Shown piece after piece: positions 9,908 to 21,333 of a stretch of DNA of 64,000 bases. Positions within the stretch are counted from its first letter, which is position 1. Each line of letters opens with the position of its first letter. Made by a program: the position numbers and the translations under genes. The notes below the pieces were generated by a model. It had not been told where the DNA came from. It searched no databases and saw only the letters and a list, made by a program, of their open reading frames with translations. This DNA comes from Amoebophrya sp. A120 (Eukaryota; Sar; Dinophyceae; Syndiniales; Amoebophryaceae), in contig CAJINV010000004.1 of assembly GCA_905178155.1 (NCBI GenBank), positions 8,268,882 through 8,332,881 of the forward strand. The letters run 5' to 3'.

Positions 9908-12900
9908 TCAGGTTCGACTTCCGCACTTGCGCAGCAGAAAATGCATCACTACAGCCATGGGATGATGGGTGCGCTTTTGCACAAGATAGTTGATCGTCAC
10001 CTCACAGTCCTCCTCCGGTGCATTTTGTGATACGTCCTTGCGCACTTGCCGCTGTTCCGCACCCTCCACTGATGCGCCCTCCTGCATATCCGCACTTTCT
10101 GCGTTTTGTGCGTCCTCCTTCAGTAGCACGCTCTCGTCAAGTTTCGTATTTTTCGCGTCCTCCTTCAGTGCTACGGGCTTGTGCAACGGGTGGAGTTGCG
10201 CGTACGAGCGGTCAACCGCTACCGAGATGATCTTCTTCTTCAGTTCCTCGGGGAGGTTGCAGATGGTCGATTATCAAAAGGAAAAATCCCACCTCCTCAT
10301 ATCCAAAACGAAATTTGTGATGCTGTGTTTATTGTTGGGCACACAAATCGACTTGCAGTGGTAGAAGGCCAGGAGCCGCAACTGTGGCCTCGTTTGCAGG
10401 CAATTTGTCGTGCTGTTTCCCACCTCCAGCTGCCTCCTGTCATGCTGAAGATGCAAGGCTTTCTCGCGCCACCGAGAACTACAGTCCGCATCTTTTCCCT
10501 TCTAGCATGACAAAGCTGATTTGTGACCACAAATCTGCACCACAGATTTCCGTTTTGATAAGGGGAGGGGGGAGTTTTCTTCGTGATATCGATAGAAACG
10601 CGAGAAACTCCGTCTCTGTGATGGCGTCCAGTGGTAACCAAATCTGGCTGTTGTACTCGTATTTGGCGTATGAAATGTAAAAGTGTCTGGGTCTGGAAGA
10701 GTCATGCTGTTTCTGCATGACACAGAAGGTCTGGCATGGCAGCTCTAGCACCACAGGTTTCGAGAAGCTTCCGCAATGCTGAATCCGCATGACAAATCCC
10801 TCATTTTGGTGACAATGCTGCCTATGCATCAGAGATTTTTGTGTGTTCTGAAATGCGCATCACAGTTACATCCTTCCAGACCGAGACATTTTTGCACTTG
10901 ATATGGCGACAGATTCTGTGTCATTTGTACTGCCCGCTGGTGCCCTGACCGCGGAGGCAATAATCTTATTCAGCCTTTTGACCTCGTCCGAGCCATCGTC
11001 TTTGAGAACGACGCCGATCACGTATCCTATGTAAAAACATCCCCACACCTGAGTCAAGATGGGAAATCTGCTAGATAAAAATCAACCAGCTGTGGTTGTT
11101 TCGCATGGCAAGGTTGGCCCCGTCGTGTAAACCTGTTTAGCTAGCTCCCGCACCAGCATCACAGATCTAGCATATCATGCTGATTTGAGCGTGACAAACT
11201 CCAGAACACAAAGGGGAAGTGCTTTGCATGGGGCTCCGCATGAGAAACATTTTTGGCATGCAGATTTGCATGACAACTCTTGGACGGTGTTTATGTACTG
11301 GAAAAGACCAAATTAAAGCACAGAGAAAATTCAAATTTTCACAAGGGGTGGGAATGATTTTACTGAGAATATCACGTTCTTCTTTACCCATTGTTTCTGC
11401 CAGGCAGCGTAGGCGCGGTGGTTTTTCTTCTCTTCGGTATGCCGTGCAAAAGTATCTATCGTAATCGTAGTACTGATTGCAGCAGCTCTGCATCACAAAT
11501 TGACAAATTCCATTTCATCTTTTTCTAGAAGCAATTCGTATTCGCAATTTCTACGAAATATACGATATTAAAATACTTTTGCACTGCATATTCGGCCTCT
11601 TCGAGCAGCTGGACCATCTGGCGGCAGAGCTCCGCGTGCCCTTCGACTTCAGGGTTCATGTATCAAATGTAAAAATGTCTGGGTCTGGAAGATTCCGAGA
11701 TTTGTCATGCAGTTTTTCCAAGCTCCACCAAGTCTGGAATGCAGGGCATAGCATCACAGGTTCTGCAGCCCCTTGCTGATGCCCATTATGCATGAGAAAT
11801 GCCCTCTGAGCATGGCGAGAAATGGGGACCTTTTGCAAGTCATGCAACACAGATTTTTGTATCATCCGCAACACGCATAACAAGTTCGCATTCTTCCAGA
11901 CCCAGACATTTTTACATTTGATATCATGTCGTACCGCTCGCTCCCGTGTCGCAGTTTGAACCCGGGGGGGGTCATCAAGTCGGAGTCGGATGACAGTCCG
12001 TCGCTCGGGGACGAGCCTGAGGCTGTACTATCTCCGAACCATCTATGCGCCGCAAGTATGTCGTGTCTGGGTCTGGAAGGATGCAAGGTTATATTATGTC
12101 ATGCTTGTCGTGTGGCAAGAGTTTGCGATGCGTCTGCGTGTCCAAGAAGCGACTCTTTTTTTGGTATATGCAAATACACGGGCTGCCCTGCGGAAAGCGC
12201 AACACGAAAGACCCGCGTAAATAAGTATTTCCCATGCTTGGCTATGCATTATTAAAGAGCATGCTTCATCACTATTCACAATTCAGCATTACAAGTTTCC
12301 AGATCGAGGTCCAGACATATTTGCAATGCATAAAATCCCACCACCCCACGGGGCGTGACGCGAGACGAGGTATCGAAAGGAAAAATCTCCCCTCGCCATA
12401 TCAAAACGAAATTTCTGCTGCTGCATTTGTGTACACAAATCCGAGTTGTCTTGCTGGAGAGCACTGCAGGCCCATACTAACTGCGAGCAGAGAGGTTTCG
12501 GCCTAGGCAATTAGCACGAAAAGCGTCCGCGCTGTAGGCCCAGCAGCATGACAAACCGCCTGCGCAATGCGGTGGAGCCTGCGGAGTGGCCTTCTTGCAA
12601 GACAGACACGATTTGTTACCCCAAAGCATCACAAATTTCCAAAAATATACCTTTTTAGTATGGAGAGGAGGGATTTTTCCTTTCGATACGAGGGCGCGGC
12701 GGACGTGGTGACGTCGGCGACGTGTATCCTGGGAAAAAACATCCCCACCCCATAGTCAAGCTGCTAAATCTGCAACACAGATCTCCGTCCAGGAATTGGG
12801 AGTTGTGCATGACAAGTTTCCATGCGCAGTGTCGTGTTGGCTAGCAAGGGAAGCTGCACGAGAAAGCCACTTTGTCATCCAATTTACGGCATTACAAATG

Positions 12901-15900
12901 CCAAAACACGACTGGAAATGCCTCTCATGCGAATGCGCATTACAAACGTTCCTGTCATCTTCGCGCGCTCGCATGAAAACTCTGGGGTGGGGACGTTTTT
13001 ACACAGGATAACGTGTGGTAGGTCCTCTCTTGGGGCCGCAGTCGCCTGCTTATCAAACGTGAAAAAGCCCCCACCTCCCCATATTCAAAAGACAATTTGT
13101 ACAGCTGGATTTGTGTACACAAATGTGTTGCAGCGCGAGCCTGTCGGCATAGTGTAAGCCAATTTCGGCACGCATCCGCCTAGCAGCGGAGCATGAGAAA
13201 CAACTCCTACATAGGCGAAAGCGGCAAACTGGCTGCAGAATGCGCCACATGGGTGCCGCTTGCCTTGTACGCAAGACAAAGCTCCTGATCTGTGGTCACA
13301 AACCAACATCAGAAATTGCCTTTTCGATATGGTGACGGGAGATGTTTCCTCACAATATTTTTTGTCATCCGCACCGGTGGAATTTTTCTCGTGCGGGACG
13401 ATGGGGGCCCGCGGCTGCGGGAGCGGGGGAACCACTGCAGGGCGACCTAACACTGGATTCGTGGCTACTTCGCCGTCAAGCGCGACGCGAAACGTGTATG
13501 CCTCTCGTGGGAACCGGGTCAATCGTCCCTGCAGTGCCCGCCTTATCTGCCGCCACGCATCGTGCTGCTTTTTCGTCGTATCTGGCTCGTCGGGAGTTTG
13601 CCGGGCGTAGAAGTCGGCTTCGCATCTGGCTCTCGTCAGTGTCCGATTCGGACCTCCGAAAACCGCCTCTGCTAGGTCGTCTCCAGGTTTGATACGGCCG
13701 CCAGTGCTCGTTGTGTTGTTCGTATCGAAGCAAAAAACATTGTAGGTGTAACTTTTTTGGAGGAACAGCATTACAAATTTGTCTGGCAGGACAGCAAAAA
13801 CCTCCTGTCATGCGCAGCTAGTACGCGAAAACGGCCTTTAATAGACCCTACGATGTATGCCAAGCATGACAGACGCAATCATTTTGCATGTTGCGCATCC
13901 CAAATTTACACTAACACCGTTTTTTTCTTGAATAGTTCGTGATGAGATCTCGTGCGAAGAAATTTGGGTTGGTTGCGTATCCTCCTTTTTTTCTGTCCAT
14001 GATCTATCCTGAGGAAAAACGTCCCCACCCCATAGTCAAGCTGGGAAATCTGCTAGACAATTCAGCTAGCTTAGGTTGTTGCGCATGACAAGCTTGGCCT
14101 CGTAGTGTAAAAATCCTGTTTAGCTCGCTTATCGGCATGACAGATTTACCCTATTATGCTGATTGGAGGATAAAAAGTCCAAAACCCGACTAGTAAATGC
14201 TTGTCAACATGAGGCTCCGCATGAGAAACATTTTGACCAGGCAGAGTTGCGTGACAGCTATGGGGTTGGAACGGTTTTCCTCAGGATATATTTTCGACCA
14301 ACTTTTTCCAGTCGTCCCACCCGCGCACGTATCCAGTGCAAATGCATGTCTGGGTCTGGAAGGCTGCAAAAGTTTTTCATGCAGGTTTTGCCTGGCAGAG
14401 GAGATCCAGATTTCATCTTCACAATTTGTTCTAAGTAGTCTGCAATACAAATGTTTCCTCAAGTTGTCCAAAATTGCACCAAAGCTTCTACTTCTACTAC
14501 TCTGACAGAGGGCGTGGCAAGTCTATTGCAGCTGATGTCCAGACGCAGACATATGAGCAATGCGTACCAAGTCGCCCACATGGTACGTATGTATTCGCCA
14601 ACGGGGTTCGAACCCGGTCCACTCCTCCTCCCCGAGCAGCGCCACTTCTAAACACATTTTCCCACGTATGCTGAGGAAAAATCCCCCCTCCCCAAATCGC
14701 AAAGGAAGTTGGTGCCTTTGCTCGTATTTGAGTAAGTACACAAGTCGACTGGTATTGCCAAGCAGTTGTCTGTCATGCTGTTGTTCCCTGTTACCAAACA
14801 GTTTGCTGTCATGCACGGGACAGACAGTCTGTCATGCTGTTCCCTGCCTCCTGTTGCTACCTGTCATGCTGAAGCCGCAAGGCTTTCGGACACCACCAAG
14901 GGCCGCAGTTCGCATCCATCACGACAACGCGACGGCAAATCATGCGCGCACAAATCTCCGCGGCCATATCGGGCGGGGGGTTTCTCCATTTTGGTAGCCC
15001 GGCTGAGGCCGTCCGGAAAGACGTCGTCCCGCTTCTGAAAGCATCGGAACTCAGAAGACAAGCTCGCCCCGCCTGAGTACCCGGTCCACACGAAGTGCAT
15101 GGCGTCCGCTGGGTGGTACTTCTGCGCCGAAGCACTTCGGCTCGGCGTAACCGAGTACACCAGGACGGGCATGCTTCTTTCTCCATCGAAGACCCCCCGG
15201 AACGGCAGGGTCCGCTTGTACACCAACAGGTGTACCCGGAGCGTCGGGTTGGTATCCCTGGGCGCCCATGTGTCGATGGCGGACGGCGCGTCGACCCGAT
15301 CCAGCAGGTGCGTCCTGCCGACACTGCAGAAACCGGACGCCGGCACGATCCCGCTGCTCACCGCAGAGGTTGCAGCTCTGCCCAGGTTGCTATCGTCTCC
15401 CGTGTTTATGTCGTCGCTCGGGTTGTTCCCTGGTTTTTTCGCAGTCGACGGAGCTGGGGCTGCTGGCTGGAGGAGGTTGACAGCACTACTTCCCGACGCC
15501 GGGGCGGGTTGCTGCGGAGCGGGGAGGGGACCGCCTACAGCAGCTGCCTCGCCAGCGGCCTGTGCTGCCTCCTGCGGGTGGTCCTCGTTATCCTCCTGCT
15601 TCTTTTCCAGGTTCATGCCCCCCATCATGAGGTCGGCCAGATCGTCTACCTCGGCATCTGCTTGCGGCGGCTCGCGGATAACAAGCCGCTTATTCTCCTC
15701 GCTCGGGGGGTCTGGGAGATTGAACTGGAACGGCTTATAGTAGACCACGCCGGTGAGTGGACTGTACCGGACACCGAGCCCGACTTCGTTATTGTTGCTA
15801 TTCCCCGGCTGCCGCCAGCCAAGGAAGCCAGAGCCCGTTGTCCCTGCGGTGCCAAAGCCGTGGCGGCGCGGGACACAGTTCAGCGGTAGAAAACCGGGCA

Positions 15901-15904
15901 GCAT
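9908..15904 (-). CDS. Unknown 783-residue protein, 14 exons separated by 13 introners
   Basis: Exons, 5' to 3': 15904-14997, 14666-14567, 14329-14289, 14004-13935, 13722-13358, 13050-13011, 12724-12689, 12370-12333, 12043-11924, 11660-11591, 11437-11372, 11022-10904, 10668-10589, 10271-9908. Every intron is a repetitive element with TIRs. Removing each element and one copy of its 5-bp duplication gives one frame of 2352 bases (784 codons) from ATG to TGA. Introners make up about 60% of the locus. Exon 1 encodes a Pro/Ala-rich acidic region; later parts include WFGDSTASGSS, AELCRQMVQLLEEAEEKK and a charged C-terminal region with two similar LKEDA repeats. I recognise no domain and see no signal peptide or membrane segment. 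Some exons are only 36-41 bases. No promoter signal was identified. Confidence 0.85.
10272..10588. mobile_element. Introner, family B (intron 13 of the 9908-15904 gene)
   Basis: Inverted ends of the TATCAAAAGGAAAAATCCC type, duplication TCGAT on both sides. Its removal joins ...FLAFLS to TICNLPEEL in frame. Confidence 0.9.
10669..10903. mobile_element. Introner, family A (intron 12)
   Basis: Ends of the TATCAAATGYAAAAATGTCT type followed by GGGTCTGG; duplication TGGCG on both sides. Removal joins DTESVA to KYEYNSQIW in frame. Confidence 0.9.
11023..11371. mobile_element. Introner, family C (intron 11)
   Basis: Ends resemble TATCCTGTGTAAAAACGTCC; duplication TCACG on both sides. Removal joins WVKKNV to IGVVLKDDG in frame. 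Confidence 0.9.
11438..11590. mobile_element. Introner, family D, 153 bp (intron 10)
   Basis: Short element with ends TATGCCGTGCAAAAGTATC and its near complement; duplication TTCGG on both sides. Removal joins QLLEEAE to EKKNHRAYA in frame. A related 156-bp copy is at 51032. Confidence 0.9.
11661..11923. mobile_element. Introner, family A (intron 9)
   Basis: Near-perfect family A inverted ends, duplication TCATG on both sides. Removal joins GSERYDM to NPEVEGHAE in frame. Confidence 0.9.
12044..12332. mobile_element. Introner, family A, diverged (intron 8)
   Basis: Left end TATGCGCCGCAAGTATG, right end with CCAGACATATTTGCAATGCATA. The flanks CCATC and AAATC match only partly, so the duplication has decayed. 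Removal of the element plus 5 bases still preserves frame. Confidence 0.75.
12371..12688. mobile_element. Introner, family B (intron 7)
   Basis: Family B inverted ends, duplication CGAGG on both sides. Flanking exons of 36 and 38 bases are joined in frame. Confidence 0.9.
12725..13010. mobile_element. Introner, family C (intron 6)
   Basis: Family C inverted ends, duplication ACGTG on both sides. Removal joins REDLPH to VADVTTSA in frame. Confidence 0.9.
13051..13357. mobile_element. Introner, family B, diverged (intron 5)
   Basis: Left end TATCAAACGTGAAAAAGCCC, right end with GGTGACGGGAGATG...CAATA. The flanks CTGCT and TTTTT do not match well. Removal of element plus 5 bases keeps the frame between STGADDKK and QATAAPRED. 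Confidence 0.75.
13723..13934. mobile_element. Introner, family E (intron 4)
   Basis: Ends TATCGAAGCAAAAAACATTG and TATTCAAGAAAAAAACGGTG (as complement), duplication GTTCG on both sides. Removal joins RDLITN to NTTSTGGRI in frame. Confidence 0.88.
14005..14288. mobile_element. Introner, family C (intron 3)
   Basis: Good family C inverted ends (TATCCTGAGG...CCTCAGGATA). The flanks TGATC and TATTT do not match, so the duplication is lost. Frame is preserved after removing the element plus 5 bases. Confidence 0.8.
14330..14566. mobile_element. Introner, family A (intron 2)
   Basis: Left end TATCCAGTGCAAATGCATG followed by TCTGGGTCTGG, right end ending GCAATGCGTA. Flanks GCACG and CCAAG match partly. 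Frame is preserved. Confidence 0.8.
14667..14996. mobile_element. Introner, family B (intron 1)
   Basis: Left end TATGCTGAGGAAAAATCCCC, right end GGCGGGGGGTTTCTCC...GGTA. Flanks CCACG and GCCCG match partly. Removal joins PDGLSRA to KMCLEVALL in frame. Confidence 0.8.
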
Positions 15905-17553
15905 GTTGTTGGCTGTCGTCCTTTGTCCTGCTGTTCGTTGAAGAATAAATTGCGCCTCCCTATTGATTTTTTTTGCTGTCGGTGGTAGTTGTACCCTATT
16001 GCCGTGGTGCTGCTCAAGTCCTGTTGACGAAATTCGTGCTGTCGTCGAAGAAAAGAAGAAAATTACGTTGTCGTCGTATGTTGTCGTTCAAAAGAAAATT
16101 ATGTTGATGTCGTTGAAAAGATGACAATGCCCATGTTGTCACCAAATTCCATATTTTTTTCAGTACTATACCACGTGATGATCATGATGATGTTATTCAG
16201 TGAAGAGTTCACAAGAGGAATCCTAGGATTCTAGTACAGCGTGTGTATTTATTCCTTAGTAGACACTTGACTCAGCAGCTTTTGCTATTAAACAATGAAT
16301 TTCGGGAAGACATTCAAGTGAGATTGTTTTCAGCAACAAGCTCTTATGATACCCAACGAAAGAAGATGTCGGGGAGACTCTTTGCCATATCCATGTTGCA
16401 CGGCTTCGTCTTCGAGCAGTGTATTGCTACTAAAACGCCATTTGCAATATGATCCACATCATCATCTGATTCCAAACATTGGATCTTCGAGCTGTTTCGC
16501 ATTCGCAGTGAGTTCCGTATAAGACACAGAAAAAGTAGGCGGGGACGGTAAAAACAATCTAGAAAATCTTTCCTGCGGTAGGCGGTCTGCGGAGGATATT
16601 AAGTAGGCTCCTCAAGAACTTTGTTTACTGATACGGGCGGAGGAGCAGGATGATCATGAGCGCAACTAGATGTGCTCCTAGAGGAACAAACCGTCAGAAT
16701 GCGGCTCATCTCGTGGGTGCGGTTGCTTTTTCCGGGAAGTTAGTAGTTGTGAACCACACTGGAGGGCCAGCGCTGCCGGAAGGAAGCACGATCGGCCCGG
16801 CTCGAAATGCATCTCCGAGGCGGACGAAAGCGAAGTCACATACTTACCCACGCTTAGTAAGTGGCCTTGGTATTTGGTAAGTTCACTCGGATGAAAGCGA
16901 AGTCACTTACATCCCCGGGCGCGTGAACCTGTTCGTCTCGTTCCGCCTTTCGAAGGCGCGTGCTGTCATGAACGACACCGATGCGTGTACGTCTACGTTC
17001 TAGCACCGTCGTATGCAGGAAATAAAAGTAGTTTATCGCTGCCCCCACAGACAGGATTGTTGCAGACAGGTTTGTGACAGGAGTAGGAAACACGCGCAAA
17101 AAGAAACAAAAGACGCCAAAAAGAAAGTCGGTGTGAGAAATAGTTCCAGTTCGGTATGATCCACCTGCGCCATGTTTTGGCAGTTCCAAAACAAGCCTGA
17201 GTGAGAGCCCTTTTTTGATGCGTGTCTGCAATTAGCACGAACAGAATGTGGCGGAACACTTTTGGTGGAAAGGACTTTTTGTTTTCCCCTTCGAGGAAAT
17301 TCAAAGTTTTCGTTACACGTCTCTCGAGAAAGTTATCGTTTGTAGCCACACAAGCTCTGTAAAAAGACCCGAAATAATTCATAGCTTTTCTTTTCACATC
17401 TAATTCAATATTAGTAGAAAAAGCAGGCTTTTTGCTGCACCTTTCGATGCGTTTTCATGTAATTCAAGAAAGGTAAAACGAGGTATATTCAGTTGTATTT
17501 CTTATTGGGATCTTCGGAAAAGTAGCGGATTTTTAAGTAGAAAATCGCTTTTG
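15905..17553. other. Intergenic, no supported gene
   Basis: AT-rich upstream of the ATG at 15904. Some minus-strand open stretches (about 16850-17400) show no recognisable domain and no introner or splice pattern linking them to a coding segment, so I do not call a gene. Confidence 0.4.
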
Positions 17554-18964
17554 TTAGTTAAACAGTCCACCCATCAGCCCTCCACCACGGTTTTGAGCCT
17601 TCGCGTGCGCGTCAGCCTCCTTGCGCACGGCGCGGATATGGAAGTGTCAGGATTGACATCGACAAAATTGAAATGATTTGCCATGCATAAAATGGATGCC
17701 AGTTCTTGGAGCCCAGTTTTCAAGCGGCGCATGACAAATTTTGGCGGTGCCTAAATCCAGCTTGTAATGCTGTTTGCGTAACGAAGACGCCTTTTGACAT
17801 GCTACTTCAGCAGCTCTATTTCTACCACTCAACTACAGGCATACAACCTGCCTCGTCCCTTGCCTACTCTGCAAGACAGGCACTTTGATGTGGGTTGCAT
17901 TTTATGCATCACAAACTATTTCAACTTTGACGATTTCAATCCTGACACCACCATAGCGGATCTGGTCACCGTACGTCAGCTCGAAGGAGTCCTCCTCTTG
18001 GGATCCACCGCACGAGTTGCCATCAAATCGTTGCCAAACCCAGTACGGCTTCGCGATCAGCCCCTTGTCCTGCTCCCGCTCGCCCTCGAAGCACCAGCAC
18101 CACGCGCTTGGTATGACCTGTTCAAACGTTACAATCTCAAACGTTACAATAGAATCTGAGATTTATTGTCTTGCATGATCAACATGACAGACTCGGACAG
18201 CTTTCCACTTTCTGCAATACAAATTTGGGCAGATTGTGCTGCGGATTGGGACTCCAAAACTTGTCATGCGCAATCCTGCGGGAGTAGGGTAGATCATGCA
18301 CTTCTTGCACCACAAATTCCGAATTCTATTGTAACGCTTGAGATTGTAACACCTGAGCGGGTTATACTTGGCTGCTTCTTCTTCTGAAAGGTGGTCACCG
18401 GCTGGACGGGCGGGGTGAAGGATCTAGTTTCGAAATGGAGAGATTATTTTTGAAACACATTTTTCGTATCAGATTTAAATTTGAACCCCGTCTAAAACTA
18501 CTTCAAATTCCACAACTTCGCATGGCGGATAAGTACCTTAGTCACAAGTCTAGTTCTCAGTTTCTCATGCTAAATCCGTATTCCTAACAAAGCCCATAGG
18601 TTTGTTGACTCAGCTCCTTTGAAGGAGCAAGTTTGTCATGCGGATTCAAGTAAAGTGAGGCTTAATTTCTTTGCTTTTTCTCTTCTTGTTTTTCCTTTTC
18701 CTTTTCTTTGCGACCGTAGCAAGAATGTGCTTGTTTTTGCCTTGGTTTTCGGTCTTTTCTCTTGCTCGATTGATTTCTTTGCCTTTCCATATCATTTTGA
18801 TCTATGAGATGAAACAGCGCTCAAAACTAGTTTTCAATATACCCAGTAGCCTCGATTCCGTCCTCCTCGCCGGGTGGGGGGAAGACGTCCGGCACCGTGT
18901 CCTGGGCGCCCACAGCCTTTCCGTGGTCCTGGTTGTTGTGCCCAACGCCTGGAAGGTTCCCCAT
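17554..18964 (-). CDS. Unknown 135-residue protein with one GT-AG intron and two introners
   Basis: Exons: 18964-18843, 18423-18367, 18111-17956, 17636-17554. The first intron (18842-18424) is canonical, GTATAT...CTAG. The next two are introners of families F and G. The spliced frame is 408 bases with ATG and TAA. The protein begins MGNLPGVG, which could be a weak N-myristoylation site, has an acidic Pro-rich N-terminal part, then a Trp/Cys-rich core (WCWCFEGE, AKPYWVWQRFDG) and a Gly-rich tail GGGLMGGLFN. I recognise no family. One gene holding both ordinary and introner introns is useful as an internal control for splicing. Confidence 0.75.
17637..17955. mobile_element. Introner, family G
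   Basis: Inverted ends TATGGAAGTGTCAGGATTGA and its near complement; duplication GCGGA on both sides. Removal joins LTYGDQIR to AVRKEADAH in frame. Confidence 0.88.
18112..18366. mobile_element. Introner, family F
   Basis: Inverted ends of about 45 bases beginning TATGACCTGTTCAAACG; duplication CTTGG on both sides. Removal joins KKKQPS to AWCWCFEGE in frame. Confidence 0.9.
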
Positions 18965-20400
18965 CTTGTTGGTACGCACGACGGTGGTTTTTTCACACTA
19001 CAGATCCTTTTAGTACACACGACGAAGAAAGAAGAGTCGTCGTGGACAGAAAAAAACAACTAATTACGGTAACACGGCAATGGTTTGGTGGAACAGGAAC
19101 TACTTTTCCTGCAGGGGTGATGGCATATTTGTCTATCGATTTTGCGTTTCTTTTCGATAGTACAAGTAAGGACTTTGTACCCGTTGTGATTTTGCGTGTT
19201 TGGCGTTTTCCGCTTGGAAGCGATTTTTTGTGCTCATCGAACCACACTTTTGACACATCACTCCACGATAACGATAGAGACTTCCGAGCGAGCGCCGACT
19301 GGCATTGATACTAGCAACGACGAGGAGTGGTGTACCATGTTTATGATGCACGACGAGGAGGAAAGCTACTTACTTATTTTGGTCCGCCTGTTTGAGTAAA
19401 ATGCGACTCGGACTGTGGCAACCGCGATTTGCATCGATAAAGACAACCGAAAGCAACGATTTTCGTCACTCGAAGCAGTACGAAGAATTTACAGCTGCGA
19501 GCTATCACATTAAGGACGAGTGTAATTACCACAAGTCTCATTATTCGCAAGACCTATTTTTGCCTTTACGTAGACCGACGAGCGGGCGCAGCACGGGCGA
19601 GAACACGGAAGTGACCTCCCAGCCACTCTCGAAAGCACCAGAGCGGGTGCATGACAGCCGGCACCTCTGGCTGTGAAGATCGAGATTTAAAAATAAAGCT
19701 CCTTTGTTGTTTCGTAGAAGCCGGGTGTACTAGCGATAAAATAAGTTCATTTGCAATCCTTATCCTATTGAAACATAGACCATCATCCTGAAAGCGTCCC
19801 TATCCGGGAAGTAGACCGGACGCCATTAGCAGTAGAACATTTCGAAACGGATTAGACTAGAGGAAAATAACGGACCACAGTTTTTTCTACAAGAGAGGAT
19901 CGTAGCTCAGCAAGCCGGCAAAAACCGATATTAGCAAGTCAAAAATCAAATACCCAGTGGCAGTACAATAACTTGAAGGAATACTGGCACAAGTAGGGTT
20001 TCTACAATTACTGTACCTGAAGGCACACAAAATCGTATCAGTTCATTCTAATGAAAATATTTCGAGTTCTTGATGAAGTAGAATGCTCTCTTTTAACATT
20101 GAAAATTTCTATTTCGAAAAAAACAAAAAAGTTCTCGGAATAATGTAAACACAAAAAAGCTCCATCAAAACAAAGCGAGGCTACAAGGAGAAAAGCCTTT
20201 TCTTTGTGCAAAGCGAGCGTGATTTTGTCGTACTAAATACTCCAGTTGAGCTCAATAAGTTTGATGTTTAGTATTGACAAGAAACTATAGGTCGTGATTT
20301 TGGAGCAACTCTACTCGCCGAGAGGTACTTACAACTAAACTTAGCCGAGCACTTTCATCAAAAAGTGTGGACACACAAGAGGTACAACGAATCATCACAT
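18965..20400. other. Intergenic, no supported gene
   Basis: AT-rich. Several open stretches occur on both strands (for example 19392-19676 plus) but none has a recognisable domain or links to introners. Confidence 0.4.
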
Positions 20401-21333
20401 TCACTGCTCAATCACACAGCTGGAACTACTAGACGAAGACTCCTCCTCCTTTTCTTCTTTGGTCGTCGCAGCACCCGCTTCCGCCCGTTTCTTCTTTTCC
20501 AGTTCGCCGCGCACGCGCGCCACGCTTTCTGCTCGACAGTTTAGCGTGTGATTCCATTCTATCAAATGCAAAAATGTTTGGGTCTTGAAACTTGTCATGC
20601 TAGAATGTGGATGATGGAAAGAGTTCCGACTGCAGCCCAGTATGACAACTTTCCAGAACGCATTCTCACGGGCAAGCCGCATGAGTAGACATTACGTTTT
20701 TGCATGTACAAAAGAGGCTGCGACTTTTGTTGGTTACGCAATACAAATTTTCTAGGTATGGGAAGCTAGCATTACAAGTTCCAACCTTCCAGACCCGGAC
20801 ATATTTGCAATTCATACATTCCGTCCCCTCGTCCTCCTCCCGGAATTCGTCCTGGTCCACCACGTATCAAATGCAGAAGTGTCTGGGTCTGGAAGAATGC
20901 ATGTTTGTCATGCTTGTCTGGGATGACTCTAAAATCTGTCATGCACGTGACCCAAGAGCCCAATTGCTCTGTCATGCAGAAACGCAGTTTGTCATGCAGA
21001 ATAGGCAACACCTAGAAGCTCAGAAAATTGTCATGCTGAGCCAGCACTTGTCGCCTCCTCCTGATACGCCACTCAGCATCACAAGTCTCCAGACCCAGAC
21101 ATTTTTGCATTTGATACCACGATCTCCTTCTGGCCGAACCCGAAGACCTCGAAGAGCAGTTTGCACCACAGGCACCCCTGTTGCTCCTCCGCCACACCAA
21201 GCGCCCGCTTGGGGGACGGCGGCGGATACACGTCCGGCTGCGGCGACGGAGGGGGCGTGTAGTCGCGGTAGTACTTCCCGGGCTCCTCGCGGAAATCTTT
21301 CTTGATGTACGGCAAATGGAAGTTGCCCCACAT
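20401..21333 (-). CDS. Unknown 137-residue protein with two introners
   Basis: Exons: 21333-21117, 20864-20817, 20559-20401. Removing both family A elements with one duplication each gives 414 bases in frame from ATG to TGA. The N-terminal part is MWGNFHLPYIKKDFREEPG followed by a Pro-rich segment (YTPPPSPQPDVYPPPSP), then GCLWCKLLFEVFGFG, and a strongly charged Lys/Glu tail ending in a poly-Ser run and SCVIEQ. It shares a small, Trp/Cys-containing plan with the 17554-18964 protein, but the two are not clearly homologous. Function unknown. Confidence 0.75.
20560..20816. mobile_element. Introner, family A
   Basis: Family A ends (TATCAAATGC...GCAATTCATA), duplication CATTC on both sides. Removal joins EEDEGTE to WNHTLNCRA in frame. 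Confidence 0.9.
20865..21116. mobile_element. Introner, family A (subfamily shared with 50737 and 54874)
   Basis: Near-perfect family A ends, duplication CCACG on both sides. The interior is almost the same as the elements at 50737-50987 and 54874-55125, pointing to recent copying. Removal joins GQKEIVV to DQDEFREED in frame. Confidence 0.92.

Noticed and set aside
14595-14625. GGTTCGAACCC resembling a tRNA T-arm or B box
   Set aside because: It lies inside exon 2 of the minus-strand gene (WTGFEPRWR). No A box, acceptor stem or anticodon arm can be built around it.
15095-15889. Plus-strand ORF of 264 codons
   Set aside because: It is antisense to exon 1 of the 9908-15904 gene, which joins in frame to 13 further exons.
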